Assembly: GCA_002633005.1 (NCBI GenBank)
Contig: NMRA01000076.1
Span: 333,284-397,283, forward strand
DNA: 64,000 nucleotides
DNA from: Phoronis australis
Lineage: Eukaryota > Phoronida > Phoronidae
Direction: 5' to 3'
Shown: positions 1 through 12,800 of the stretch, in pieces
Position numbering within the stretch: the stretch's first letter is position 1
Layout of the letters: every line of letters starts with the position of its first letter
Position numbers and translations under genes: made by a program
The notes under the pieces: generated by a model
The model's input: the letters and a program-made list of their open reading frames with translations, nothing else
Told to the model about the DNA's origin: nothing
Database searches by the model: none

Positions 1-603
1 TCATCTGTTGTCAAATTCAGACACTTGTCAAATTTCACAATGACCTTCCACGGGCTTCATACAGACGTGAACACCAAACCAATGCCAGACACTGAACAGA
101 TATTACGGCACTTTGTGACCACCTATAAATCTGCGGGTGTATCAAATAACTATGGCAGTGAAGGTGCAGTAGCCCCATCTTACAAAACTTTGAAGTCTGT
201 TCAATTTCCTAATGTCTTTTAAAATAGTTCGCCGGCAAATTATTGCAATAGCACTGAACAACACACAATGTGGTTTGGAACGGTGAGGCAGTAACCTTAT
301 GGTACATTTATTAATGGAAAATACAGGGAGATAAGCAACTGAATAAGGAAAAGTGATTTCCTTTAATTTTATTTTTACAAAAACTGCTTACCAGGTGACG
401 CACACATTTAATCAAATTGCATCTTTTTTAGCATGGCTGTGTTCAAATGACAGTAAAGCAGACTTAGCAAAACCCTGCAATCTAATATCCTGACCATCTG
501 GAACCACTGGATAAAGAACACTACACTCTGGACAAACCAAAATTATCAGTCGTGACTTTTTTCTATCACTGTAGCCAAAGTATTTTCTCATGACAAATCA
601 TAC
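1..603. other. LLTP intron or left flank, one small ORF, otherwise unassigned
   Basis: No LLTP exon with the required phase 0 acceptor was found here. A minus-strand 59-codon reading frame at 412-591 (contains LVCPECSVLYPVV) is the only coding-like item. It lies just inside the intron and does not splice in phase with the upstream exon. Confidence 0.4.
412..591 (-). other. Unidentified 59-codon ORF in LLTP intron
   Basis: Opens with ATG at 591 and closes with TGA at 412. It encodes a basic start (MRKYFGYSDRKKSR), then LIILVCPECSVLYPVVPDG with a CPEC pair. The C-terminus has HSHAKKDAI. Amino-acid use looks protein-like and the CPxC plus HxH spacing hints at a zinc-binding tail, perhaps from a mobile element. 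I do not recognise the family. Confidence 0.25.
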
Positions 604-800
604 TTCATCATGAGGATAGAACTTCATGGCTTCCAAAGCGGCCCTACGCCAAGCCGAGTGACCCTCGTTTGGCGCTGCGTATCTCTTGAACAGCTTGAAC
701 GAAGTGTGATGTGCGGCATTGCTTAGAGCATGCAGCATAATCATGCCCGTGTAGTACTCGTAGTCATAGTCCACGTCATCAGCAGAGCGCTTGGTGCGGT
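604..800 (-). CDS. LLTP exon with RTKR site and DYDYEYY tract; last LLTP exon in window
   Basis: Starts DRTKRSADDVDYDYEYY, then MLHALSNAAHHTSFKLFK and AWRRAALEAMKFYPHDE. The second part is the strongly conserved LLTP 'l.aLsNa...s...l' and 'r.aA..alr' helix pair. RTKR|S fits the furin consensus R-x-K/R-R. It is followed at once by an acidic tyrosine tract. Phase is 0 at the donor gtatga, so the protein continues left of the window. Confidence 0.85.
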
Positions 801-3800
801 CTGAAAAAGGAACTACTGATCAAGCTGCTGCCTCTTGGCCGCATGAAATCAAGAGTCAAATGATTTCCAATCTCCTGCCCACATTGAAGCAAACAAGAGT
901 ATACCTAAGTGTTTTCAAATCCTGTCAAATTTGTATTCCTTGTGACAAAATAATTAAGCCGTTTGCTTGCCACTTTGCTACAAGCAATAACAATGGATCA
1001 CAAGTTGTAATTGGTAACCCAACAACTCTATCATGATCTAGTAAACATGTGGGGAGACAGTGTCATTGGTGGCCTGGTTGATAAGTGCCCGCTTTCTTTA
1101 CTCGAGGTCGTGGGTTCAAGTCCCACCAGGTCACACTGCTAAACCCTTGAGCCAGGTTTCTAGCTCCTCAGCTCGGTTTTAACCATATATTAATAAAGCA
1201 TAAAAATATTTCCAGGTGATCAGTGCAATGGGCCCACATGCGAGGCCTGCGCACGTCTGGTACAACGTGTATCAGACCGCCTGCAATTATTTTTTATATT
1301 ATTATAGTAAACATGTGGTTAATAATTATGCTAACTAAATCTGTGTGCTCCAGTTACGATGGGGAGAGCTATTTTTGTTGAATTTTGTCAGTTTGAACTA
1401 ATATGTCAGTGTACGTGGTTAAACCACTACCATACTGTGTCCAGTTTGAAGTAAGTATTAGTGAAAAATAATCAAACCACATTTGAGCAAAGGTGCAGTC
1501 TCCGAGAATATAAAGATTACTGCCAAATACTGAGATAATTTCCATCAATTATTTCAGAATCTGTTGATGCACTCATAATTACTTGTCGACTAAATTTATT
1601 TTAAGCAGGTGTGAAGTGAAAGCATAGGACCACTTTTTTGTCATGTTTCATGACACGGACCGTAGAAGTACAACATGTATAATCAGTTTCTGCATGTCTC
1701 AGTTAACCTTCTATGTAAGATGCTGGTACAACATTTTAACACACACCACAACAATCACATTATGAAATGTCACCATTTAGATAAATTACAGAGTAAAGCC
1801 AGAGCAAGCAAATCGAGGGATTTACCATTGTGTCGCTCCAACCAGGTAGTAAGATGGCCGACAATTTGGGCAGCTCTTGCTGGGTTGGTTTTGTTCAGAC
1901 TCGACGCCATTCCTCCCACAGTCAGGCAGGCGCGCCGCAGTGTTTCGGTTTCATTGGTTCGATTTGGCACAACTATGTCCATACCTGAAGCACAGAGTGT
2001 TTAAAGAAACATATTATTTATTTTTGTTTCCGAAACATCCTGAGAGCAGGAAGCACGGTTTCACGCATTTTCAAAGCAAAAATTTGTCACATATCCATCA
2101 CTGTCTATAGTAATTCAGAGATACTACTGTATACATTGTTTCGACGGATTAGTCAACTAAAAATAAGTGTCTATTATTCTGTGCTCGAGTATATTATTAA
2201 TTACGAAGATGAATGTGAAATCTTATTTTGCACTTGACGACCCTACCATTGAAGCTATGAGTTCCAGTCTCAATTCAAATCTCAAGTTTTTACAAGAAAT
2301 CCCAAGTTTTTACTAGAGTTTGAAGCCCGAATCTAGGGCTCATCAGGTGCAAATTTGGGCGTACAGTGTGGTGTGCCTAATATTTTCAAATAAATAATCA
2401 TCCTGAGCTTGTATTTAAAAAAGGAAACTGCCACATATATTTTCGATTTCGAGTAAAAACAACAGAGCCAGGGTCCATCAGATTTTTCCAATTCCCAAAG
2501 TAAAAAGAGGGCAGAAACATAACTGAGCACCCAAAAAGCACAAACAAATGACCTTCAGTGGTAAACGTAGGTACGGTACAGGGGGGGGGGGTTCCCCTCC
2601 CATTGAGGTTTGGGAATCCACCCCAAGACAGATTTTGGAAATAAAAGCTGATTTCTTGCTAGTTGGTGAAATCCTATTGTTATGCTTAATTCGAAATGCA
2701 GTAATTAGTGTTAACGAGCGATGGTGTTTCACAATACCCAGCAAGATATTAAAACTATACACATCACAATAGCTGTGTAAACAAGAGGTCAACAAGAGTA
2801 CAAGTCAATCATTAAATAGCTAATGGGGAATCTTCGACCAATCACATGCCTTGAAACTTTTAGATTACAAACAAAAATAGTCCAACATAAAGATGAATTC
2901 TCGAATCAAGTGTCGATGAATTTAGTGTAAGGGTCTTTTGAGACCATTGAGGGTTGAGGTCAAGTAGCAGGTAAATTGCCAGTACCCTTAAAAGATAGAA
3001 TAAAATAAAAATATTTTTATATTAATAACAACCTTTTAGATTCAGTCTTACCGTGGAATTCAAAATCTTTTCCAAAGCAAAGGTCTTCTACAGCTTTGAC
3101 TGAAGCCTGCAACAGAAAAAAAACATTAAAGATATGGCAACAATGAAAATAACAACAAAAACAACACACGACAAATTTGCAAGAAATGTCAAAATACTAG
3201 TTGGAGTCAAATTTTAAGAAATAAGTTGTGCCACAGGGTGACTTAAGCCACTGCTCTAAATGCTTTGAATTCCGATTATTCTACAAGTCAGTGCCATCTG
3301 TTGATAGTGAGATGATGCACAAATTACCAAACACTATCACAGCGAGTTTTCATGAAGCAAAGGCTCTAACTATGAAACTAATCTGCCTCGTACTAAGTCG
3401 CAATGACTTTTCTAGACAATGGCGAAGTGCTAGTCTAACAATTTGCAGTAGGAACTGTCATGATATAAACAAAGCAGTAATACAATGACTAATGTTCAAA
3501 CAATTTTACAATAAAATAGTAATTCACAAGACAACAGCCTATAACTGTGGGGCAAATGCCGCACTGAAACAGAGCATTATGGGAGAATGCCACAGAACCA
3601 GAACAGACGCAGTGGTATTTTGGGATGAGGCTATCGATTACATTGTTGATTAGATATAGACATTATGTCGATGCTCATGTTGGCCAATAGTGAAATATAT
3701 CAAACAAACACAGAAAAATCAGGAACCCCAACTGGAAACCCACCACAGGTCTCTACATTGCCGGTCTAGTGCTCTTACCACTGAGCTACTGAGGACCCGA

Positions 3801-6800
3801 TACCTGTGGAATTACTGTTTGCAGCCAAATGTTATGTCATCCATCCCAAGAGCGGCATTTTGCCTTTTTCACACAAGATTTGGACAATAATATAATCAGC
3901 AATGTACCAGTACGTTTTAATTAGATATAGTAGTTACACTATTACACTACAAACTGAGTGATTAGTTCCACCTTTCATCCTGCAGCCAGGTTCTATGTTC
4001 CGATGAAGTGGCTGATTTATAACCTTAGGTGGCTTGAGAAACTGGATTCATCTCTTCCAGGAGCAAAGCATTAAAAAGATACCAAACATGGTTTTGACCT
4101 ATTAACAGATGCTACCCGCGGTTTTCCCATCCTGTTCTTTGAAACACAATAATGCTCTATTACCCTCGACAACACTCAAAAATTTGGAGGAAAATTTGAA
4201 AGTTCCCTTCAAAGTCTGCTAAACGGCAAGCGTGACCTACGCTTTAAGCAAATTACACGGCAACTGTGGGAAAAGACCACCCATGAAGGAGCATAATGTC
4301 CAATCTGTGACAGGGAGTAGAGTTTTTAATTGATTCCTGCCTCTAACTTGTAAAACTGATGCCAAGATGATGCATAATAGCAGGTGACAGAACATAGACT
4401 GGTTGAAAATCATCAAAACAAGGTTTAGGTGTATCCTTTTAAGTTTAATCAGAAAAATTAATTGGAGAAGGTGTGTATCAAACGTTATTGTTTTTATACA
4501 TTACCTCAATAGGATATTGCAAGACCAAGAAATGGAATAAGGCTTTACGCATTTCTTCTGTGTCTTGTTCAAGTTTTTTGAAGACATATTTTAATATCAT
4601 TCGTTGGGAGATGGGCGTGTCTAGAGCAGCAATCATGTCAATCATCACATGGCGGTCATGAAAACAGACTGTTCCATTCTCACAATTAGGGCGGACGGTG
4701 AGATATTTTTCTGCCACCTTTTCAATGTCTGCGTCGACCATAGCCTTCAGTGTAACTCTCAGACGTCGAATGCATTCAGTCCTGTTTGTATTTGCTGCAA
4801 TGAACATCAAAATTCCACAAAATATTCTGCGTAACAATTAAATTAAAGCATCTGGCTGGTTAATAGGGAGACAATGAAACGTAGCTGTACCACGATCATG
4901 GCATATCTACGAAATTCGACTTTTTAAACTAAAAGCAAAAATAGAAATCGGAAACAAAATGGCCGCCACGTCCGCCATTTTGAATCCGATCATGACGAAA
5001 AACAATAGGCTTCCAGGACCTTCCGATCTACACGTTGTGTGCAAATTTCGTGGGAATCTGACGAAAACTGCGACCTGTAGAAAGCGAACAAAAAAAAATG
5101 ATGTCAGACCAACATACTTGGCGGAATTTTAATTCCACCAAGTAACAAAGGTATTTTGGAGCGTGTTCAACACATCAGGAAATTGCACTGTAGAAAATTT
5201 GATTTTTGTGTCGTGTCATGTTCCCATTAATATCTCATTTTGCCTGATGTTGTTATTGACTCTTAGGCCACACTGGTGCACATACCATTACCTCGTAGTT
5301 ACTAATAAAAACTCCTACAAGTATAGCCAACATTACACCACACAAACGCTAGCTATTCCATACCACAAGCAATGCAAACCAATTAATCATGCTGAACAAA
5401 TAATTAGAACATACTTTTCACGGGAGTGATGCGGCTACAGTTCATCTCTTTCTCAATATCCACCATTGCAGCGTCGGAATCTGTGATAACTTTGGCTTTG
5501 GGCTGGAAAGGACGTGCAATTGAAGTAAGATTTTCTCGTTTCTGAGGACCACAAGGTCTACATCGTGGAATACAGTCAAGATGCACTTGCTGAATTCAAT
5601 AACCGTAAGTAATACGCCTTTGTAACGGAACTTCCAAGAAATTCGGATTCAATTGAAAAAAGGTTATTTGCTGATTGACTTAAAATGATCAGTGAATGCA
5701 AATGACAAGTGAGCGTACATTTAAGCAGAATAGAAAATGTTTAAAATTACTCAATGGCTTCAAAGTAGGATATAGTACGTGAAATGAGGCATTCGGATAG
5801 CTGGATTGAGGATAGGTATATAGTGACACTGAGGTCCAAGAGGCTACAAAGAAGCCAAGAATATTTACAGGGTATTAATAAATTCTTTTAAATATTATGT
5901 TGAAGGAAGATCTTACGATAAAAACTGGACAGAAATACATCCGTATTCTACCCTTTCCTCATTTTTCAAAAACTTCTTATAATATTGTATTGTGAATGCC
6001 TTCAGTTTCTCAAAATCTTGGTATCCATGGTAACAAAAACAACAATGAAAAAGCATTTGGTGCTGCTTATCGTGAATGAATAGAAAAACAGGGAAAATAT
6101 ACTTTTACTTAAGCTTCAGCCTTGTGTGCCCCACTGATATATCGGCGTCACTAAAGGACGCGGGAGTGCACAAAATACAGAAACATGTTGTAATCTAACA
6201 CTATCATAAGTTGAATGAAGTAAAATGAGAAACACGATTCAATAGCAACTCAACTGGATTGAACTGTGTTTACACCAAANCTGTGGTCGGTTCGCCCCCA
6301 CGCTTGCCGACGTACTTGTTTACCAGCTTAACCACAATGCAACATTCTGACCCATTTCCAATATGGCGGCGTTGCAACTCCGCTATATTATGTTGAAGGA
6401 AGACCTTACGATAAAAACTGGACAGAAATACATCCGTATTCTACCCTTTCCTCATTTTTCAAAAACTTCTTATAACATTGTATTGTGAATGCCTTCAGTT
6501 TCTCAAAATCTTGGTATCCATGGTAACAAAAACAACAATGAAAAAGCATTTGGTGCTGCTTATCGTGAATGAATAGAAAAACAGGGAAAATATACTTTTA
6601 CTTAAGCTTCAGCCTTGTGTGCCCCACTGATATATCGGCGTCACTAAAGGACGCGGGAGTGCACAAAATGCAGAAACATGTTGTAATCTAACACTATCAT
6701 AAGTTGAATGAAGTAAAATGAGAAACACGATTCAATAGCAACTCAACTGGATTGAACTGTGTTTACACCAAACAAACACCACACAGACACTCACAGTGAA

Positions 6801-9800
6801 ACACTGGCTCAAACAAGTCAGCCTTCTTGAGTGAGCTCACCTGTTCAACTTCAATCGACTGCTTGACCAGCGTGTCCCTGACCATTTTGATTGGTTCACT
6901 GTGAGATAGTTGATTGGTCAAATGGAGATGAGTGTGCGACATCGTGTATAACGTGGGGAAATCTGGCGAAAAATACAAGTCATGATAATGATATTTGTTT
7001 GACTTGTGTAAACATAATGGCATTTAATACCAATTAACAGAACGCTTTTGTACAGGGAAATGAGTCAAATGTCTTCTATCAAATTCTATAGGACCTAAGG
7101 CTTTTTGAAATACAATAGCCTCGCATATGGAGCTCATTTTGACACCTAAGTACTTCACCAACAAAGCAACTCGAGTGTTTACACAGAACTACTATTGACA
7201 GATTTGGGGTTTGTGTTAAACCTGCCCAAGAGCAAAACGTACGCAATTACATGGTGAGCAAAGATCATTTTTTGAACCCTCTAACTTTTTAGGACATACT
7301 ACAGTACCTCTCGTACACATCCTCTACCTTTTTTCATACTATAAGAGGTGTGTTCTAAAAAGATTGAGAAAATCTTCTGTGCTTCTCCCAGTCTAACCCA
7401 AAAGAAGAAACTGTAAACATAGCGTTTTCAACTTTGAGACTTTAGTTAAAGTTTTACACACCACCACTGCTTTCCTCAGGTATCTCTGCCAGTCCCTCAT
7501 ACTTTGTGTTATGCTGGTAGACTTCAGCCAGAGAGATTCTGTTCTTAAGAATGATCTTGTCCACCGACTCCACTCTGTGTATGGTTCCGTCATTGTTGAT
7601 GTGGATTGTCTGAAAAGGTGAATGTAAGTATGCTTCACATTTAAATCAATGGTCTAAAACAGAAGTCACTGGTGTAGCCTACAATGCACGAGTATACTAT
7701 CGCTGGGGTCTAACCATAGTGTATTTGGCAATGAACACCCATAACAGAAGTGGCCTCTATCGGACCACATCAATTCCAGAATTTTGGAATGGTTATTTTG
7801 CGTGTTGTGGGTAATTCTGGGAACTTGGGACTGCTGCAGGTATTGTATATTATTTTTTCTAAAATTTGGTACAACCTCCAACCTTGAGTAGAGTAAATGA
7901 TTTTCACTGTCCCAAATTGGGGAATTTGAACCATAAATACAAAGCTGGTGTTTGACAGAAGGCATGGGTTTTGCGCCCCTTTAAGACAATGAAATTCTCT
8001 GCCTCTAATCATTTTATCCAAGAACCTAGGCAGCACAGTACGCTGCTGAAGAGTGAAGTCAATGGTCACCTTGTCGTGGTCCTTAATGACATCCGACTCA
8101 TTCTTGAGTGAACGTCGAACTCTAACACCATCACTGAGATGGTCCACTTCATACTCGTATTCACCGCTGCCACCATGATCAACTTCACGCTTCTTGAACT
8201 TGTTGCTGTCACCAGGCTACAAATATATCAACATCACAGCCGTATTTACAGAACATGATGTTACCTATACACACAGAGTTATGCATGCATCGCCATTGGA
8301 TACTGAATTAGGAATAGCCTTGTATAAGGCAAAAGAGGAGCAGCATTAGTGGACCTCAGCAATAATCAAAGGCCTGTGAATACGAGGACCCGGATATTGT
8401 AAATAAGAGTACTGGATTTAATATCAGTAGCCCAATCATCATTGCCAATGTAGACAGATCATTCCTGACTGACGGCTAGGGTTAAAGTGCACATTGACAG
8501 CCATTATATCCCTGTTCACAGTCACAGCTGTCAGCGAGACACTTAGCTGGCTGCAAATATAGGCTTGGCACCCATTCCAAGAAACTGCCTTGACTTCATT
8601 TTGACTTAAGTCAAGGATTCTCGATTTCCAAATTTTGAAACTTTCACATCCTGTAAGTTAGTCATAATTAATACAAAATGTAATAAGTCAAAAACTTAAA
8701 TCGAACTCTTTTTTGAAATGGACTTCAGACAAGTTTATGATCTCAAAATTGACTGAAATTTAAGATTTGTCTTGGCTAATTCTTGGAACGCGTCCCTGTT
8801 CTCTATTAGACAGTACATAATAGTCTGAACTGAGCTTCGTTGGTTCACACTAGATCTAAGCTAAACAGTACCACCATCTCCTCAAGTTAAGTAGAGATGG
8901 TGGCACTGTCTTAATTACTCTACGCAAGCTCGGGGAATCAACGAAACTTAATTTACACACTGGAATGCTAGCGAAATGGTTGATGGAGGACCACCAAACA
9001 AGCCATGAACTGCCGTCTCAACCAGCAATGAGTAAAAGGGTCCCTCAGTGCGGTCTCCTGGCAATTTCCATGTGTCTTTCACGTGACATAACATGTCTGA
9101 CCATACATTATAATGAAATCAAATAGTTATGGTTTGAGACGACCTAGCTGCAGCTTGGTCATGCACAAGATACCCACAGCTAGGAGTACGTCACCTACTC
9201 TGGTACCCAAAGAAGATTCTACTTCTACAAGGGACATCCAGGTGCATTAGGAGTAGAGAACCGTTTTATCAAACACTGAAAGTCAGTGTCTTTGAAGATA
9301 ATGGCACATTAATTCATAAACGGGATTTCAGGAGGCCAGCTTTGAACTTGAATATGAACTACGATCACGTTTACTCCAAATGAATAACAATGTTTCGCTC
9401 TTACAAAAGTTGTAGCATCACCTTGTTAATAACACACCCACGACTGTCTTAGCCACAACCGTTGGTACTGCACCAAGTTCGTGCATGACGGCTAAATTTC
9501 TGATAGGCAGAAGTTGTTTCTCCTCTACAGGACCGCACAGCTGGTTGTAGGGCCTACCTATTATGTGTGGGGTGATGTGGTCTTGTCAGGGTATTACCCT
9601 GCCTAGATCACGTAAAAGGCTCGGCAATTTCAAGTATTTTTCAAAGAATAGACCAATCAGTACTCTAGTTTCTCCCTTCCATCATAGATTAAGGTATCTC
9701 GTGTGCATGCGCCGTCTCTGATACCATTCCAACTGACACTTTCCATCTCAATGAGTCAAAGGCAAGCTCGTTTGAAGCGAACTGTTGGGTCCGATAGGGA

Positions 9801-12800
9801 AAACAATGTTTTAACTGCGAAAAAGTCATAGGGTCTGAATTTTAACCCATGACTTCGATTTCTGTAACACTACCAGGACATTGAAATGAACTTACTGGTT
9901 TATGCGCAATAAATAAACTTGTGATGGCTTTCTTGAGCATGGAGACCTCATCGTGCTCCTCGGGATGAACATGGACGAACTCAATCAAACCGACAGGTGT
10001 GAGCTCGAACAAAAACCTGGAAGATCAGAAGCATTATCCTGAAATTAATAAACTCACTAGTTGCTATAGCTCTTGTGCAGGACCAACTGCATAGCCTTAC
10101 TCTGATCTTTCAACTTCAGTATAGACAGAGTCTAACTGTGGCAAGAGACTGTCCAGTATGAATACTTTAGTCTAGTCAGCAAGGCCCCCCTCACCAATCA
10201 GGAAATCTATACAAAAAGGCCCTTTCATACTAACTTAACTCAGGTGTGAGTGGAGCGTCGATATAGTAGTAGTAGTAGTAACAATATTTATTTAAAAGTC
10301 AGTGAGTGGGTAATTCTAACAATGAAACATTAGTACAAGTGCTATTATCCGACAATTTAAAAAACGGAAACGTAAACTACAAAAATTTAAACTAGAAGCT
10401 AATTATACAGTACAGATAATATACAGAACAACATAAATACAAAAGTACGTGTATGTGTTACAGAGTGTGTATAGACATCTGAAGCAGTTCTCACTGCACT
10501 CAACAGCTATTTCCAGAGAAAAATCATTGGCATTATAGTGTGGAAATTTCATTTAAGGCAGTACATTGTCTCATATGTTAACTGCTAAGTTAATTGAATC
10601 ATTCATACCAGCTTCGGCGTTCCAAGAATTGTACGATATGACACTTGCGTACCTCAAAATCCAACTGCTTTTTGGTGGTTTGGTAATTGGCCCAGTTATA
10701 TGTTGCACATGTCGGTGTACACCCAACAGAATTAACGAGGAACATATGTTTTACATTGTAAAAGTCACTTTTCTATATTGAGATTGTGCGAGAGATTATT
10801 AGAGCAAAAAATATAAGCAACTATTAGCGACGACACTGCCCTTTAATTGTTGACGATAGCAGTGGCCCCTGGCGAAGTTAACCATTCAAACTAACCGCAA
10901 GCCCGGGCCCCAAAACATCGACGCGTCGACGTTGAGAGTGAAAGGGACTTATACTTGAAGTGCGAGTGAAATTTTGGGTCTCTCTGTAGTAGAGCTGTTT
11001 AATTCTATGCCACATGCGATGCTTCTAAAACCCTTGACCGCCACGAACCACGACTCCCTCGACCCACAACCCCCAGGAACTACGACCTGTGCCTGTGGCA
11101 ATAGATGTATCTTAGCGCTTTTTACACATTTCATGATCATATGACGTCGCTGAATGACTTTCTCATGAGACTCACCTATACGCGAATCTGCTCTGGGTGA
11201 AGTATGGTCACGGTGGTTAAAAACAGAAAAATAAGTAATAACATGACCAGAAATAGCGTTAATTGCACAGGCGTCCTCAGCTTCTGATCGTCCCCAATAC
11301 ACTACATATATATGACGATCAGAAGCTGAGGACGCCTGTGGTTAATTGTCATTGTCACATACTACTTCCACGAGCGGCTAACACCGTGGCCCAGTTCTAG
11401 TACTAGTAGTTCTACCATACGTAGGGAGAGAGTACGTTAACGTGAATTGAGATAATTTCTCATTTTCATTATAGTTGCTTTCTGTTGTATGTTTACGATA
11501 TACTCCATCGTGTAACTTTGAGATGCTTCTTAGTTAAAAAGTTTTTTTTTCAAATTACATGCCGTTATTCGTCGGTTCCTCGCACTCTCCCCAAACAAAC
11601 TTGAATCTGCCCTATTCACCGAAGAGCAGACAAGACGATTACACTTAGCCGGGAATGACATTTGTAACGTTGGTAGGTCTTTGATTTGATTTGGTCCTTT
11701 TTTCTGTTTTTGGCTTTCAAACTTGCCGAATCGACTCACTTAATTGCCAAAAAAAAAAACAGGGAAAAGCCAACCGCAACAGTGGCACGATATAGGGTAT
11801 AGTGAAAACAAGCATTTTAAAATGTGTCGATTATTGACGGTGAAATCGACACATTTCGTTTCGCGACCAAAACCCGCGGAAACTTCCTAATCATGCCGGA
11901 GTAACAAAAGTCCGCAAACCTCAAATCTCAGTCCCGTCTCCGCTCCGCCAATGAACTTACCCGTGCGCCCCCTGTCTTCAACTGGCCAGTACGGACGTGC
12001 GNCGGTGGGCCATGGGTCGAGGGGGTCGTGGGTCGAGGGAGTTTAAGAACTATCCTGCCAAATATACTAAAAAAACATCCTAGCCCTCTTATTGTCTGCC
12101 CCAATTAATACTTGCAAGACAAGTTACGAAGTAGGCCTAAAACGGCGATAGACTGGGCATACTTACGGTTTTGTTAAATCCCATTTCTCCGGATTGGTGG
12201 TAACTAGAAATAGAAAACATGGTCAAAGGCACATTCGTAAACGTTTCGAAATGGGTATTGAATTCCATGAAAAGTTAAAAACCAGCTGTCCTGGGAATTT
12301 CTTTGTTATGTGGTAAATGTAACGTGCTGCAGGAAAGTTGGGAAAGCAGAACTGCTTGGTAAGATTTAATTCTTTTTTGCGCAACAAAATAAGTTCAGGT
12401 GCAAGCTTATTTTTATGTAAGCAGTCAGGAGGTTGGGTTGCCGATCAAACATATGAGAACGGTTCTTGGAAAAAGGACCATTCATCGTGCCAGATACCCG
12501 CGCTTAGGCATGAGCACTCCAGTTTGACAGTGATAGCAAGGCGAGAAAGTTGGCAATCCAATGCCAGTCTAGAACTTAGTGGCGATCCCTCGAAAAATAT
12601 TGATTTAAAATTCTCCTCTGTTCTCCCTTCAAACAAACGCTGGGTTTGTTTTATATACTCATTTACAGTATTGGATGTACGGGTGACCAAACCGTGGACT
12701 CATGTATTGACGTACAGTTTGGAAAACAATATCTTGCAATGCCTTATCCAATTGGCGTTTCCGACTCACCGATATCCTTTCCCGTCAGACTCTGTGATAT

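Larger units (their letters stand above)
6963..9895. other. LLTP introns between 6963 and 9895
   Basis: Apart from the exons at 7462-7609 and 8070-8216, these introns contain only the hairpin at 8865-8909. A longer outer inverted repeat surrounds that hairpin (gcttcgttg at 8834 against caacgaaac near 8950). This suggests a ~120-bp foldback MITE. I see nothing else. Confidence 0.4.
10017..12166. other. LLTP intron with (TAG)n-tailed retroposon end and hairpins
   Basis: Contains a short (tag)n run near 10264-10281 beside cagtgagtgggtaattc and AT-rich sequence. This resembles the 3' end of a minus-oriented non-LTR retroposon. Two strong hairpins lie at 11266-11340 and 11820-11856, and there is a GC-rich stretch with a single N at 12002. 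Confidence 0.4.

Noticed and set aside
1072-1134. Possible functional tRNA gene on the plus strand
   Set aside because: Good B box, but no acceptor-stem pairing and a 14-bp target duplication around a longer body. It is the head of a SINE.
3715-3802. Possible functional tRNA on the minus strand
   Set aside because: A box is excellent, but the T-arm is degenerate and no closed cloverleaf can be drawn.
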